This document shows positions 16,241 to 24,072 of a DNA stretch of 32,976 nt, piece by piece; position 1 is the first letter of the stretch, and each line of letters begins with the position of its first letter. The notes under the pieces are model-generated. The model ran no database searches. It had not been told where the DNA came from and was given only the letters and a program-made list of their open reading frames with translations. The position numbers were made by a program, and so were the translations under genes. The stretch comes from Pseudomonadales bacterium (GTDB lineage Bacteria; Pseudomonadota; Gammaproteobacteria; Pseudomonadales; Azotimanducaceae): positions 1-32,976 of the forward strand of contig JACKNX010000031.1 of NCBI GenBank assembly GCA_024234635.1, read 5' to 3'.

Positions 16241-17170
16241 TCACCCCGCCTGCTCGTTCTCCACCCGCGTCAGCCAGTAATCGGCGTCGTAGCCTGGATT
16301 GCCCGACAGATAACGCCACAGCCGGATGCGGTTGATGTATTCCAGCCGCCCGGTGTCGGCTTCGAACCAGGGTTCCGGCTGCATGAGCACGCTCTCGATG
16401 GTTTCCTGGTTGCCTTTGCCGCCCGTCCAGAAGATGGGGCGGGGTTGCGACAGGGCGTCGAGATCGCTGGTGTCCCACAGCCGCGACTGCGGCGCGGTCG
16501 GGCACAGCCGGATCTTGAACATGTAGCGCAGCCGTTCGGAATCGTTGCGGCCGCCACCGTGCCAGATGCCGTGGTGCAGGAACAGCAGCGTGCCGGCCTT
16601 GCACACCATGTGCTGCTGCCCGCGCACGTTCTGATATCGGGCGATGGCAGCCTCGCTCACCACCCGCAGATGCGTTCCCGGTATGAACCGCGTGCCGCCC
16701 ATTTCCAGGGTGACATCGTGCGGGAAATACATGATCTGCACGTCGAATGCCTGGCGCGGATCGATGGTGGAGTCCTGATGGTTCACCTGGGCATTGTGCG
16801 GCAGCCCCGCGGAAGCATGCAGGCGCCCCGGAAACGTGATGTGCAGGAAATGATGGTCCACCACGCAGCCCTCGCCCACCAGGCTGTTGATCGCGCCACG
16901 CACAGCGGGCAGCGCCAGCAACTCGGCAACGGCACTGCCTTCGGGGTAGGCATCGGCCAGCGGCGTGCCCGGAATCACCAGTGGAATGGCGCTGGTCTGC
17001 ATGATGCGCCCGTAGTGCTGCCACAGATTGTCCACCGCATCGTCCGGCGGATGCCCGACGTCGGCGAGAAAGCGGGCATTGAGCGCCGGCGGCACCACGG
17101 CATCCATGCGCAGGAATCCGCGCGCCGTGAATCGCGCCATGTGGAGGGTGCGCAGGGGAATGTTCGTCAT
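16241..17170 (-). CDS. Phytanoyl-CoA dioxygenase (PhyH) family protein
   Basis: This 309-aa Fe(II)/2OG oxygenase belongs to the PhyH superfamily. The iron triad is visible as H131 and D133 in NHQDST and H204 in HGIWHGGG. R213 or R215 downstream (SERLRYMFKI) is the likely 2OG-carboxylate ligand. LEMGGTRFIPGTH (155-167) is a strong family block. The C-terminal 80 residues contain FWTGG and a W-R-Y-L-S-G-N segment. Bacterial PhyH proteins hydroxylate fatty acyl-CoAs, ectoine, halogenated or natural-product substrates; none can be assigned here. The ATG overlaps the stop of a small upstream gene by 4 bp (ATGA), so the two are translationally coupled. Confidence 0.85.
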   Translation of the reverse strand: MTNIPLRTLHMARFTARGFLRMDAVVPPALNARFLADVGHPPDDAVDNLWQHYGRIMQTSAIPLVIPGTPLADAYPEGSAVAELLALPAVRGAINSLVGEGCVVDHHFLHITFPGRLHASAGLPHNAQVNHQDSTIDPRQAFDVQIMYFPHDVTLEMGGTRFIPGTHLRVVSEAAIARYQNVRGQQHMVCKAGTLLFLHHGIWHGGGRNDSERLRYMFKIRLCPTAPQSRLWDTSDLDALSQPRPIFWTGGKGNQETIESVLMQPEPWFEADTGRLEYINRIRLWRYLSGNPGYDADYWLTRVENEQAG

Positions 17171-17463
17171 CTGGCGCCTCCAGCCGGATCGATGTCGATG
17201 AGTTTCTCGAACAGGAATTCGTATTTCAGATAGCTGGTACGGAACTCATCGCCCGGCACATGGGGTATCAGCGGCGACATCTGCAGCAATCGCCAACCGT
17301 CGCGCAGCGCCGCCAGTCCGGTCGGATAGGGCGGCTCGTCTGCATCACCGGCGTCATGGCGGGCGTCACTCGCGCCTTCGTACAACGACCAGCCGATCGT
17401 GCGGGCATCCAGTGCCGAGGACTCGAGATAGAGGATGAGGATGTTCTGGCGTTGACAAGTCAT
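17167..17463 (-). CDS. Small conserved-looking protein coupled to the PhyH gene
   Basis: This 98-aa protein is not assigned to a named family. It contains NILILYLESSALDARTIGWSLYEG near the N-terminus, an acidic loop, then PPYPTGLAALRDGWRLLQMSP and a C-terminal YLKYEFLFEKLI. The P-Y-P...DGW-x-L block has the look of a conserved motif. There are no membrane segments or cysteine clusters. The frame is open to 17532, but I choose ATG 17463 because the extra 23 residues are arginine-rich and unlike coding sequence. Its stop overlaps the PhyH start by 4 bp, which argues that it is a real gene working with that oxygenase. Confidence 0.6.
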   Translation of the reverse strand: MTCQRQNILILYLESSALDARTIGWSLYEGASDARHDAGDADEPPYPTGLAALRDGWRLLQMSPLIPHVPGDEFRTSYLKYEFLFEKLIDIDPAGGAR

Positions 17464-17556
17464 AGCCCGCACATGGTGCGAGTTACGGCGAAGTCTGGCA
17501 ACAGGGCACGAAGCCAGTCGTCGACTCCGCAACGCGCCGGCTTCAGCAGCCGGACA

Positions 17557-17591
17557 TGTCGAAGCCGGGGCACTCGACCCCGGCTTCGACA
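17557..17591. terminator. Long perfect inverted repeat downstream of the PhoX-like gene
   Basis: A 14-bp arm TGTCGAAGCCGGGG (17557-17570) and its exact complement (17578-17591) flank a 7-nt loop CACTCGA. The hairpin lies 6 bp beyond the stop of the minus-strand PhoX-like gene and 94 bp before the small PhyH-coupled gene, as read on the minus strand. No U-tract follows on either strand, so it may act as a Rho-independent-like barrier, an mRNA 3'-end stabiliser, or a copy of a dispersed repeat. Confidence 0.55.
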
Positions 17592-17596
17592 GGCGC

Positions 17597-19147
17597 TCAG
17601 CGCCGCCCGGCGTCCTTCAACTGCCGCACGAAGGTGCTCTTCTCCGCCGCGCAGGTACGGGTAGCGTAGTCCTGAACGAGTTCCCGGCTACGCACACCTG
17701 TTACCGGATCCACGGCGAACCGGAAGTCACATGGCGGTGCAACCACATCCTTCACATCGAGGAGCCACAATGCATCCCCCTGTCCGCCTTCGACCGACTC
17801 GTCAACGCTTTCAGGATGCTGAATGTGGACGATGAACTGCGTGGGGTACTGGGGCCGGAAGATCATGCCGGTATTTTCCGCGCCCTTGACCTGCAGGCTC
17901 ATGAAGTGATCAAGCGATTCCGCAACGCCGTCGCTGTCGGTATCACGCAGGAACCAGATGTCGCCGCCACGATTGTCACCATTCGGCCAGTCCTCGACGA
18001 CGTAGATGTTGCCAAGGGCATCCTGCGCGAGGTTGTCCGGCGAGGTGAGATGGCCGGTGGTCGGGGCAAAGCCCAGGTTTTTCACGGTGTTCTCATCCAC
18101 CGCAAGCCGCACCATCGCCTTGCCACCACCAAGTTCCTCCACGGAATAGACGGCAAGTTCTTCGGTTGCGGTGAAGTAGACGATGTCATTGCCCCGCCTG
18201 CTGCGCCCCACCTCGATGTCCTCAGGACGACGGAAAGGCGTACCGCCCAGTTCATCAGCAGCGGCCCGTCCGCCACGCGTGGCGTTGTCGAACGGGTCCG
18301 CCGTCGTCAGCGCGCGGCCATCCGCATCGGTCATCGGTACCCAGGTTGCCAGGCCGGTACGCTCCGCCGGATTGTGATTGGGAAAGCTGCCGGCATTGGC
18401 GGTGACATCGCCTGCAAAGCCATCCACCTTCAGCACAAAGGTCTGCCCTTTGGAGTAGTCACCCTTCTTTGTCGGGACAAACTTGTAGATGGAACCGGAG
18501 CGATCCTCGTCATCGAAATAGAGCGCCGTGCCGAAGCGATTGAACTGCAGTCCCTCGATCGAGACGTTGGGTATTGCATTCAGTTCGTTGACGACAACAG
18601 CCTCGCCGCTTTCAACATCCGCCAGGGGATTCTCGATCTCGAACAGGCGACCTTCGCCCGACCATTCTTCGGCCACCAGAAGCGTACCCTTGGGAGTCAT
18701 CGTGGCGGGGTCCAGCGCACCAAAATCGCCGCTCCAGTTCCCGGTAGCACCGTTCATGTCGCCCCGAAACAGGTTGACCGTGCGGTCGGTTTTGATGTCG
18801 TAGCGGGATACGCCCGCACCATACTGAGTTTCGTGCGGAATGAAGACATAGCGACCCGTGCGGTCGAACGCAGCCATGTCCCACATGGACGCATTGGTGC
18901 CCAGGCCCGGGACGCGAATGGCGGTTTGTGTGGGATCCGCTTCGATTTCCCGGAGGCTCGTGAGGTTGGTGTAGCTGACGCCCGCTGGCACCTGCCACGG
19001 ATTGCTCAGCTCGTTGACATGGTTCGGCACCTGCGCAACGGCCGCAGACTGCGTCAATGGATTGAAGTAGACATCCGTCCCGGCGTTCGCCGCCCCTGCG
19101 CAGGCAAGCATGACGGCAGCAGACACTGCGCTCTTGTGGAAGTTCAT
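17597..19147 (-). CDS. Secreted PhoX/DUF839-family protein (putative alkaline phosphatase-like)
   Basis: This 516-aa exported protein begins with a Sec-type signal peptide (residues 1-22, ending AGAANA before GTDVYF). The mature part is a beta-propeller of the PhoX/DUF839 type. Recognisable blocks are GLGTNASMWDMAAFDRTGRYVFIPHETQYG, GTLLVAEEWSGEGRLFE, SIEGLQFNRFGTALYFDDEDRSGSIYKFVP, FRRPEDIEV and LTSPDNLAQDALGNIYVVEDW, each given here only as landmarks. Conserved acidic residues in these (E of EEW, D/E of FDDED, PED) are the likely metal ligands. PhoX proper is a Ca/Fe phosphatase with a Tat signal; this one lacks twin arginine, so phosphatase activity is not assured. The upstream DNA (19148-19277) is comparatively AT-rich and probably holds its promoter. 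Confidence 0.82.
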   Translation of the reverse strand: MNFHKSAVSAAVMLACAGAANAGTDVYFNPLTQSAAVAQVPNHVNELSNPWQVPAGVSYTNLTSLREIEADPTQTAIRVPGLGTNASMWDMAAFDRTGRYVFIPHETQYGAGVSRYDIKTDRTVNLFRGDMNGATGNWSGDFGALDPATMTPKGTLLVAEEWSGEGRLFEIENPLADVESGEAVVVNELNAIPNVSIEGLQFNRFGTALYFDDEDRSGSIYKFVPTKKGDYSKGQTFVLKVDGFAGDVTANAGSFPNHNPAERTGLATWVPMTDADGRALTTADPFDNATRGGRAAADELGGTPFRRPEDIEVGRSRRGNDIVYFTATEELAVYSVEELGGGKAMVRLAVDENTVKNLGFAPTTGHLTSPDNLAQDALGNIYVVEDWPNGDNRGGDIWFLRDTDSDGVAESLDHFMSLQVKGAENTGMIFRPQYPTQFIVHIQHPESVDESVEGGQGDALWLLDVKDVVAPPCDFRFAVDPVTGVRSRELVQDYATRTCAAEKSTFVRQLKDAGRR

Positions 19148-19277
19148 TACCAGATTGCTCCTGATCGTTTGTGATAGCTGGTGATCAGAGGCTAATCAGG
19201 CATTGTTTCGCGCGTGTTTAATTCATGTGTACCTTTCCGTCACATTTGCTCATTGCCCTCCCGGGAATCGCGGCATG

Positions 19278-20429
19278 CTACTGTGCAACGGCATCAGCAA
19301 GTGCCTGGAACAGCGCGTCTTCCAGTATCCAGTCCGAATCCTTGCTTGCATCCGGACGGGCACTGTGCAGCGCAATCACCACCTTCTTGCCAGGATTGAT
19401 GTAGATACCCTGCCCGAAGATGCCGGAGGCGGCGTAGGCGTCGTCGGGTTTGAGCCACCAGAAATAACCATAACCGTCAAACCCCCGCGATGGCGTCGTG
19501 GAACGCATCATCCAGCCCTCTGGCAGCACACGCGTACCATCCGCAAGCACTCCGTCCGCAAGGGCGAACAATCCAATGCGTGCATAGTCACGCAGCGTTG
19601 CATTGATGCAGCAACCGCCGAATTCGCCACCACCGGGTTCGGTCAACTGCCAGAACGCATCACTTTCCATGCCGAAAGGCTGCCAGATTTTTTCCTCCAG
19701 ATAGGTGGACAGGTTGTTACCGATGGCTGAGCGCAACAGGGTGCCCGCGAGGTTGGTTTCCGCGGTGTTGTAATTGAACTTCTCGCCGGGCTTGGCGTCG
19801 CGCGGCTTGTTGCGAAGGAACTCGTACAGCGGCAATGTTGCGTAGGATGCCGTGGCCACGTCCGAGTCCGGATCCGCGTAGTCTTCGTTCCAGGCGACGC
19901 CTGACGCCATCTGCAGCAGGTTTTCGATGGAGCTCGCATCGTAGGAGGAATGCGCGAGCCGGGGCAGATAGGCGGTGACGGATTCGTTGACGTCCCGGAT
20001 GTAGCCGTCCTGGATGGCGGCACCGATGAGCATTGACACCACGCTCTTGGACACTGAGAACGATACCCAGCGGGTGTTGCGATCGTTGCCGAGCGCATAG
20101 CGTTCGTAGACGATGGTGCCGTCCTTGACCACCAGCAGCCCCGCCACCCGCTGACGCTCGATGTACTGGGCCACCGTCATGCGGGCGTCACCATCGGCAA
20201 ACGTAACACCATCGAGATCACGCTCGGCGACCGGCAACTCCAGCACCCTGCCACCGGCGTGAATGTCGCGGTGGGGGAACAGGCGGGACATGTTGCGGAA
20301 GCCCGCAACCTGCTCATCGCCCTTCCAGAACAGTGGCGTTGCGCTCGGCGCTGGCAGCTTCTCCTCCGCCGCCTGCAGCGTCAGCGGCATCCAGACCCCT
20401 ATCACCAACCATGCCATCGCTCGCTTCAT
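19278..20429 (-). CDS. Exported beta-lactamase-fold serine hydrolase (class C/esterase type)
   Basis: This 383-aa protein has a signal peptide of about 20 residues (cleavage after LTLQA). It then carries the beta-lactamase/D-alanyl carboxypeptidase fold. The nucleophile motif SxxK is S125-V-S-K128 in WVSFSVSKS. The second motif is Y220 in FNYNTAETN, where YNT replaces the commoner YxN. The later block YGYFWWLKP and GIFGQGIYINPGKKVVIAL supplies the third motif region, with the H/K-T-G replaced by GQG. This is the pattern of 6-aminohexanoate-dimer-hydrolase-like and esterase members, not of true antibiotic beta-lactamases. I start at ATG 20429, with GGAGAG just upstream, rather than at 20732. 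Confidence 0.85.
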   Translation of the reverse strand: MKRAMAWLVIGVWMPLTLQAAEEKLPAPSATPLFWKGDEQVAGFRNMSRLFPHRDIHAGGRVLELPVAERDLDGVTFADGDARMTVAQYIERQRVAGLLVVKDGTIVYERYALGNDRNTRWVSFSVSKSVVSMLIGAAIQDGYIRDVNESVTAYLPRLAHSSYDASSIENLLQMASGVAWNEDYADPDSDVATASYATLPLYEFLRNKPRDAKPGEKFNYNTAETNLAGTLLRSAIGNNLSTYLEEKIWQPFGMESDAFWQLTEPGGGEFGGCCINATLRDYARIGLFALADGVLADGTRVLPEGWMMRSTTPSRGFDGYGYFWWLKPDDAYAASGIFGQGIYINPGKKVVIALHSARPDASKDSDWILEDALFQALADAVAQ

Positions 20430-20658
20430 CACACTCTCCTGACGTTCCGGTTCCGGTCGCGACAATCCTGACGCATCGGTGACCAGGCTGGTAGCACCAG
20501 GTCCAGTCCACGCCCTTCTTCGCTCCAGCCGTTCCCGTAGGACCCGGCCGTCTGGTGGGGTACCATGCCGACCGTTCAAACCGCTTGGTCGATTTCGGCA
20601 GATGACGGATGGTCGGTGCTTGCCTATGCACGCCAGGGAAGGTCGGTTCGGCAGGTGC

Positions 20659-21369
20659 ATGCGCCACCTGTTGCCCGCCGTATTCCTGATCGCAGCCGGC
20701 ACCGCCAACGCCGCATGGCACGGCAATCTCAAGTGGATGTCCGAGTACGCCTACCGCGGCTATTCCATGAGCGAAGGCAAACCCGCGATTCAGGGCAACC
20801 TTGAGTATGTCGCCGAATCCGGATGGTACGGGGGGCTCAGCGTGTCGGGGGAGGACCTGGACAGCGGGGCGGGCAACGGGACGTCATCCTGGGTAGTCAT
20901 CCCCCGCGTCGGTCGCCAATGGCGAATTGACGACGACTGGCAGACGGAAACCTGGATTGCCGCTTACCGGCACGAGGGGAAGATCGAAGGCAAACGCGCC
21001 AACCACGCCGAAATTACCACGGCCGTGCATTTCCGCGACCTGTTCACCGCGCGGCTGTCTTTCGCGCCGGACGCTTATGGGCGGTCCCCCGACCTGCTGT
21101 CAGTCGAATTCGGTGCGGCGTACGATCTCTACCCCAACCTCCAGACCTCCGGGGGAATCGGCTACAGCGCGTCCACCGAGGCATCCAATCTCGAACAGGG
21201 TTATTGGCATGCCAGCCTGTCCTGGTTCCTCACGCCGAACCTGGTCGCGGATCTGCGCTATACAGACACCTTCGCGGTCAGCTACGACGCAGCGGACGAA
21301 GATTCCGGGCGTTTTTACCTGGAGGAACAGCAGCACCGATTCGTGCTGACGGTCACTTTCGGCTTCTGA
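20659..21369 (+). CDS. TorF-family putative outer-membrane porin
   Basis: This 236-aa protein has a signal peptide (1-18, ending AGTANA) followed by the start of the Gcw_chp/TorF family, WMSEYAYRGYSMSEGKPAIQG. S/D-Y-x-x-RG-x-S is the family's N-terminal hallmark. Alternating polar/hydrophobic strands continue to the end. The last residue is phenylalanine (FVLTVTFGF), as expected for BamA-dependent insertion of an outer-membrane barrel. The start is ATG 20659, chosen because it gives the signal peptide; a longer open frame upstream is not coding-like. It is divergent from the serine hydrolase gene; the 229 bp between them (20430-20658) show no recognisable gene or repeat. It lies 72 bp before the sigma-factor gene but need not belong to that regulon. 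Confidence 0.82.
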   Translation: MRHLLPAVFLIAAGTANAAWHGNLKWMSEYAYRGYSMSEGKPAIQGNLEYVAESGWYGGLSVSGEDLDSGAGNGTSSWVVIPRVGRQWRIDDDWQTETWIAAYRHEGKIEGKRANHAEITTAVHFRDLFTARLSFAPDAYGRSPDLLSVEFGAAYDLYPNLQTSGGIGYSASTEASNLEQGYWHASLSWFLTPNLVADLRYTDTFAVSYDAADEDSGRFYLEEQQHRFVLTVTFGF

Positions 21370-21381
21370 ATCCGCCAGCCA

Positions 21382-21408
21382 TTGAACCTTTGGGCATCCT
21401 GGCGGAAT
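21382..21408 (+). promoter_or_regulatory. Predicted ECF promoter A, upstream of the sigma-factor operon
   Basis: TTGAACCT (21382-21389), ten bases, then TGGCGGAAT (21400-21408), 33 bp before the sigma-factor ATG. GAAC is the usual core of ECF -35 elements. The same two blocks with the same 10-base gap recur before the peptide gene and, on the other strand, before the export operon. Together this suggests autoregulation of the sigma factor. An 8-bp inverted repeat, TCCGCCAG (21371-21378) and CTGGCGGA (21399-21406), flanks the -35 part. Confidence 0.75.
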
Positions 21409-21441
21409 TAAGGATACGCGCCCCCGCGACTCGACGGATTC

Positions 21442-22047
21442 ATGAAGGACGCCACAATCATCCGCAGCGGCAAGACACCGGAAGACCGGCCGGAACCAGA
21501 AACCGGGCAGACCGAGGAGAACGAACTCTTGCGGCGTATCGCCGCACGGGATGCGGGCGCTTTTGAGCGGTTCTACCTCATCTACCACCCCCGGTTGTTC
21601 CGCTTCATCCTCCGGATTACGAGAAATCCGGATCAGGTGGAAGAACTCATCCACGAGACGCTGCTGTTCGTCTGGGAACAGCCGTCGCGCTTCAACGCAA
21701 CGAGCAAGGTGTCGACCTGGGTGTTCGGCATTGCCTACAACAAGGCCCTGAAGGCCGCGTCACGTGCCCTGCGGCGCAGCAACGATCTCGATATCGACGA
21801 ATTCGTCGATGTCCTGGGCGATCCCCTCGGCAATCATTCCGAACGCCGCGAGGCCGAGGACTGGATGCACGCCGCACTGGCTACGCTGTCCGTGGAACAG
21901 CGCGCCGTGGTCCTGCTCACCTTCGTGGACGGTCTTCCCTACGAGGAGATCGCCCAGGTGCTCGAATGCCCGGAAAATACTGTAAAGACACGCATGTTCC
22001 ACGCACGCAGGAAACTGCAGGCGTTCGCGAACGACTCCAGGAGCTAG
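21442..22047 (+). CDS. ECF-type RNA polymerase sigma factor
   Basis: This 201-aa sigma-70-family factor has only regions 2 and 4. Region 2 (about 40-108) includes AFERFYLIYHPRLFRFILRI and the -10 recognition helix around VSTWVFGIAYNKALK. Region 4 (141-195) includes LSVEQRAVVLLTFVDGLPYEEIAQVL and the helix-turn-helix CPENTVKTRMFHARRKL. The linker between them is short and acidic, as in ECF factors. It should direct RNA polymerase to promoters with a GAAC -35. Its gene starts 33 bp after predicted promoter A. The anti-sigma gene follows after 4 bp, with AGGAG inside the end of this gene, so the two are coupled. Confidence 0.93.
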   Translation: MKDATIIRSGKTPEDRPEPETGQTEENELLRRIAARDAGAFERFYLIYHPRLFRFILRITRNPDQVEELIHETLLFVWEQPSRFNATSKVSTWVFGIAYNKALKAASRALRRSNDLDIDEFVDVLGDPLGNHSERREAEDWMHAALATLSVEQRAVVLLTFVDGLPYEEIAQVLECPENTVKTRMFHARRKLQAFANDSRS

Positions 22048-22051
22048 CCAG

Positions 22052-22738
22052 ATGGATACCCTTGTCAGCCTCGATACGCCCGAACACATGCGCCTGCGCA
22101 TGCTGCTCCCATGGCATGTCAATGGCTCGCTCAACGAGGCGCAGGCGTTTCTCGTGCGCACCCATCTTCATGATTGCGCGGCATGCCAGACTGAGGTGAA
22201 CAGCCTCCAACGGTTGCGGCGCGACGTGCAGACAGCGGCTGAGATAGCCGATGGCAACCTGGCCGCCAGGGCATCGCTCGAGCGCTTCGGGCATCGTTTG
22301 CACAGCCGGAACAATCCTGTGGCCAATGATACCCGGGAGACTTCGCGGCAATTCCATTCGAGCCAGGGGCGATTGCGGCGGATCTGGCAGCAACAACCAC
22401 GACTGGCACTGGCTGCATGCCTGCTTCCCGTCATGGTCGGGTTGGTCATCTCACTTGCGCCCCCGGTTTTTGACGCTGCCTATACCACGCTTTCGTCGGA
22501 GCGGACGCCAGCGGCACAGGCGGATCTGGTCGTCGTCTTCGATGCCGCGGCGCCAACCACCGAACTGGACGCACTGCTCGCCGCCATCCACGGGCGCCAG
22601 GTAGGTGAACCCAACAGTGCGGGCGCCATCCGCATCGCCCTGGATCGGGATGCGGGCGCACCAGACACGATGACGGTGGTTGCCCTGTTCCGGGCACGTC
22701 CTGATGTCATTCTCGCCGAACCGGTCGCCCAACCATGA
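22052..22738 (+). CDS. Transmembrane anti-sigma factor with zinc-finger (ZAS) domain
   Basis: This 228-aa protein is the expected anti-sigma partner. The cytoplasmic N-terminus carries a zinc anti-sigma (zf-HC2) motif with H38-x3-C42-x2-C45 (HLHDCAAC) after LLPWHVNGSLNEAQ. One transmembrane helix spans about 117-138. The outside part (about 155-225) is a small alpha/beta domain with DLVVVFDAAAPTTELDALL, EPNSAGAIRIAL and a final PDVILAEPV. That pattern resembles subtilisin I9-type propeptide domains. The ATG follows the sigma gene by 4 bp, and its stop overlaps the subtilase start (ATGA). Signal sensing would be outside the inner membrane; how release happens is not shown by the sequence. Confidence 0.87.
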   Translation: MDTLVSLDTPEHMRLRMLLPWHVNGSLNEAQAFLVRTHLHDCAACQTEVNSLQRLRRDVQTAAEIADGNLAARASLERFGHRLHSRNNPVANDTRETSRQFHSSQGRLRRIWQQQPRLALAACLLPVMVGLVISLAPPVFDAAYTTLSSERTPAAQADLVVVFDAAAPTTELDALLAAIHGRQVGEPNSAGAIRIALDRDAGAPDTMTVVALFRARPDVILAEPVAQP

Positions 22739-23997
22739 ACAGACGCATTGTCGTTCTCATCGCTACCATGACCTGCGCCTGGATTCTTGCCGGCTGCACG
22801 ACAGCCCGCTCACTGCCAGGAGGCGACGCGTCCGCGGATCAATCCTTGGCCAGGATCCTCGTCACCTTCGATGACAAAACGATTCAGCGTGCGGTTTCCG
22901 CCGGTACCACGGGCGACTACGCGGCCCGGACAAGTTACACAAACTCCGGCTGGAGTCGTCGAATCGCCAACACAATCGCCAGGCGCCATGCGCTGCGCAT
23001 CCTTGCGCAGTGGCCAATGACGGCGCTCGGCGTCAGTTGTGTCGTATATCAAGTGGACGGCGTTCAGGATGTCGAGCAACTCCTCGACGCACTGGCTGCC
23101 GATGAGCACGTGGGTTCGGCGCAACGGATGGGCGAATTCCGCACGCTGCAGACCGAAACGAATGCAGCGGCGCGGCGGTTGCCGGAAGGTCTCGAATCCA
23201 TGCAATACAGCGACCCCTATCTGCCTCTGCAGACCGCATTCCGGACATTGCACATTGATCAATGGCATACGCGGGCCAGTGGACGCGGCATCCGCATCGC
23301 CCTGATCGACTCTGGCGTGGATACCCATCACCCCGATCTGGAGGGGCAGGTAAAACGCTCTGAGAACCTTGCGCCTTCCGAACCGGGCAATGCGCTCAAC
23401 GACGTGCACGGCACGGCGGTGGCAGGCGTTCTGTCCGCGGTAGCGGGCAACGGAATAGGCATCGCCGGCATTGCCCCGGATGCGGAGATTTTCGCCTTTC
23501 GCGCCTGCTGGCCCGATGGCGCAACGGCGGCATCCGCCCGGTGCAACACCTTCACGCTCGCGATGGCACTCAACGAGGCAATAAGGCTGCGAAGCCATAT
23601 CATCAACCTCAGCCTCAGCGGACCGGACGATACGATTCTGCGCCTGCTCATCGAGCGAGCACTCCAGCAGGGCATTGTCGTGGTTGCCGCTGTGCCCGAA
23701 CACAAGGAAGACGGCGGTTTCCCGGCAAACCTTCCCGGCGTGCTCGCGGTAACCGGGAACGCTGGGGGCGACTCTGAACAGATCGTCGCGCCGGGTAGCG
23801 ACATCCTCACTACCGTGCCTCGAAGCGGCTATGAGTTCATGAGTGGCAGTTCGTTCGCCACCGCGCACGTCGCCGGGCTGGCCGCGCTCATGCTGGAACT
23901 GCACCCGCGGTGGTCCGCGGCAGACATTCGTGATGCGATGCTCGATCCCGCCGGCCCCATGCATGGCCATCCGGACGACATCACCGCCATCCAATGA
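22735..23997 (+). CDS. Lipoprotein subtilase (S8 peptidase) in the sigma operon
   Basis: This 420-aa S8-family protein starts with a lipoprotein signal (ATMTCAWILAGC, lipobox LAGC, lipidated C21). A pro-domain-like region follows (about 38-140), then the subtilisin domain. The catalytic triad is present: D192 in IALIDSGVDTHHPD, H225 in DVHGTAVAGVL and S373 in SGSSFATAHVAG. The oxyanion-hole position, normally A-G-N, reads AAVPEHKEDGG (318-328) without the asparagine. The His of the ATPHVAG motif is kept, but the Pro is Ala. It may be a slow protease, a pseudoenzyme or a specialised processing enzyme. The ATG overlaps the anti-sigma stop by 4 bp, so the three genes form one unit. Likely targets are the anti-sigma external domain or the small peptide; both are guesses. 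Confidence 0.85.
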   Translation: MNRRIVVLIATMTCAWILAGCTTARSLPGGDASADQSLARILVTFDDKTIQRAVSAGTTGDYAARTSYTNSGWSRRIANTIARRHALRILAQWPMTALGVSCVVYQVDGVQDVEQLLDALAADEHVGSAQRMGEFRTLQTETNAAARRLPEGLESMQYSDPYLPLQTAFRTLHIDQWHTRASGRGIRIALIDSGVDTHHPDLEGQVKRSENLAPSEPGNALNDVHGTAVAGVLSAVAGNGIGIAGIAPDAEIFAFRACWPDGATAASARCNTFTLAMALNEAIRLRSHIINLSLSGPDDTILRLLIERALQQGIVVVAAVPEHKEDGGFPANLPGVLAVTGNAGGDSEQIVAPGSDILTTVPRSGYEFMSGSSFATAHVAGLAALMLELHPRWSAADIRDAMLDPAGPMHGHPDDITAIQ

Positions 23998-24072
23998 CGG
24001 GATACCGGCACGCCGGCGACCATCAGCCATGTACACCGCTCACGACCGGCTCACGCACCGGGATTCAAAGAA

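Noticed and set aside
19278..20429. Antibiotic-resistance beta-lactamase
   Set aside because: The SxxK is present but the other motifs (YNT, no KTG) fit esterase or oligomer hydrolase members rather than class C beta-lactamases.
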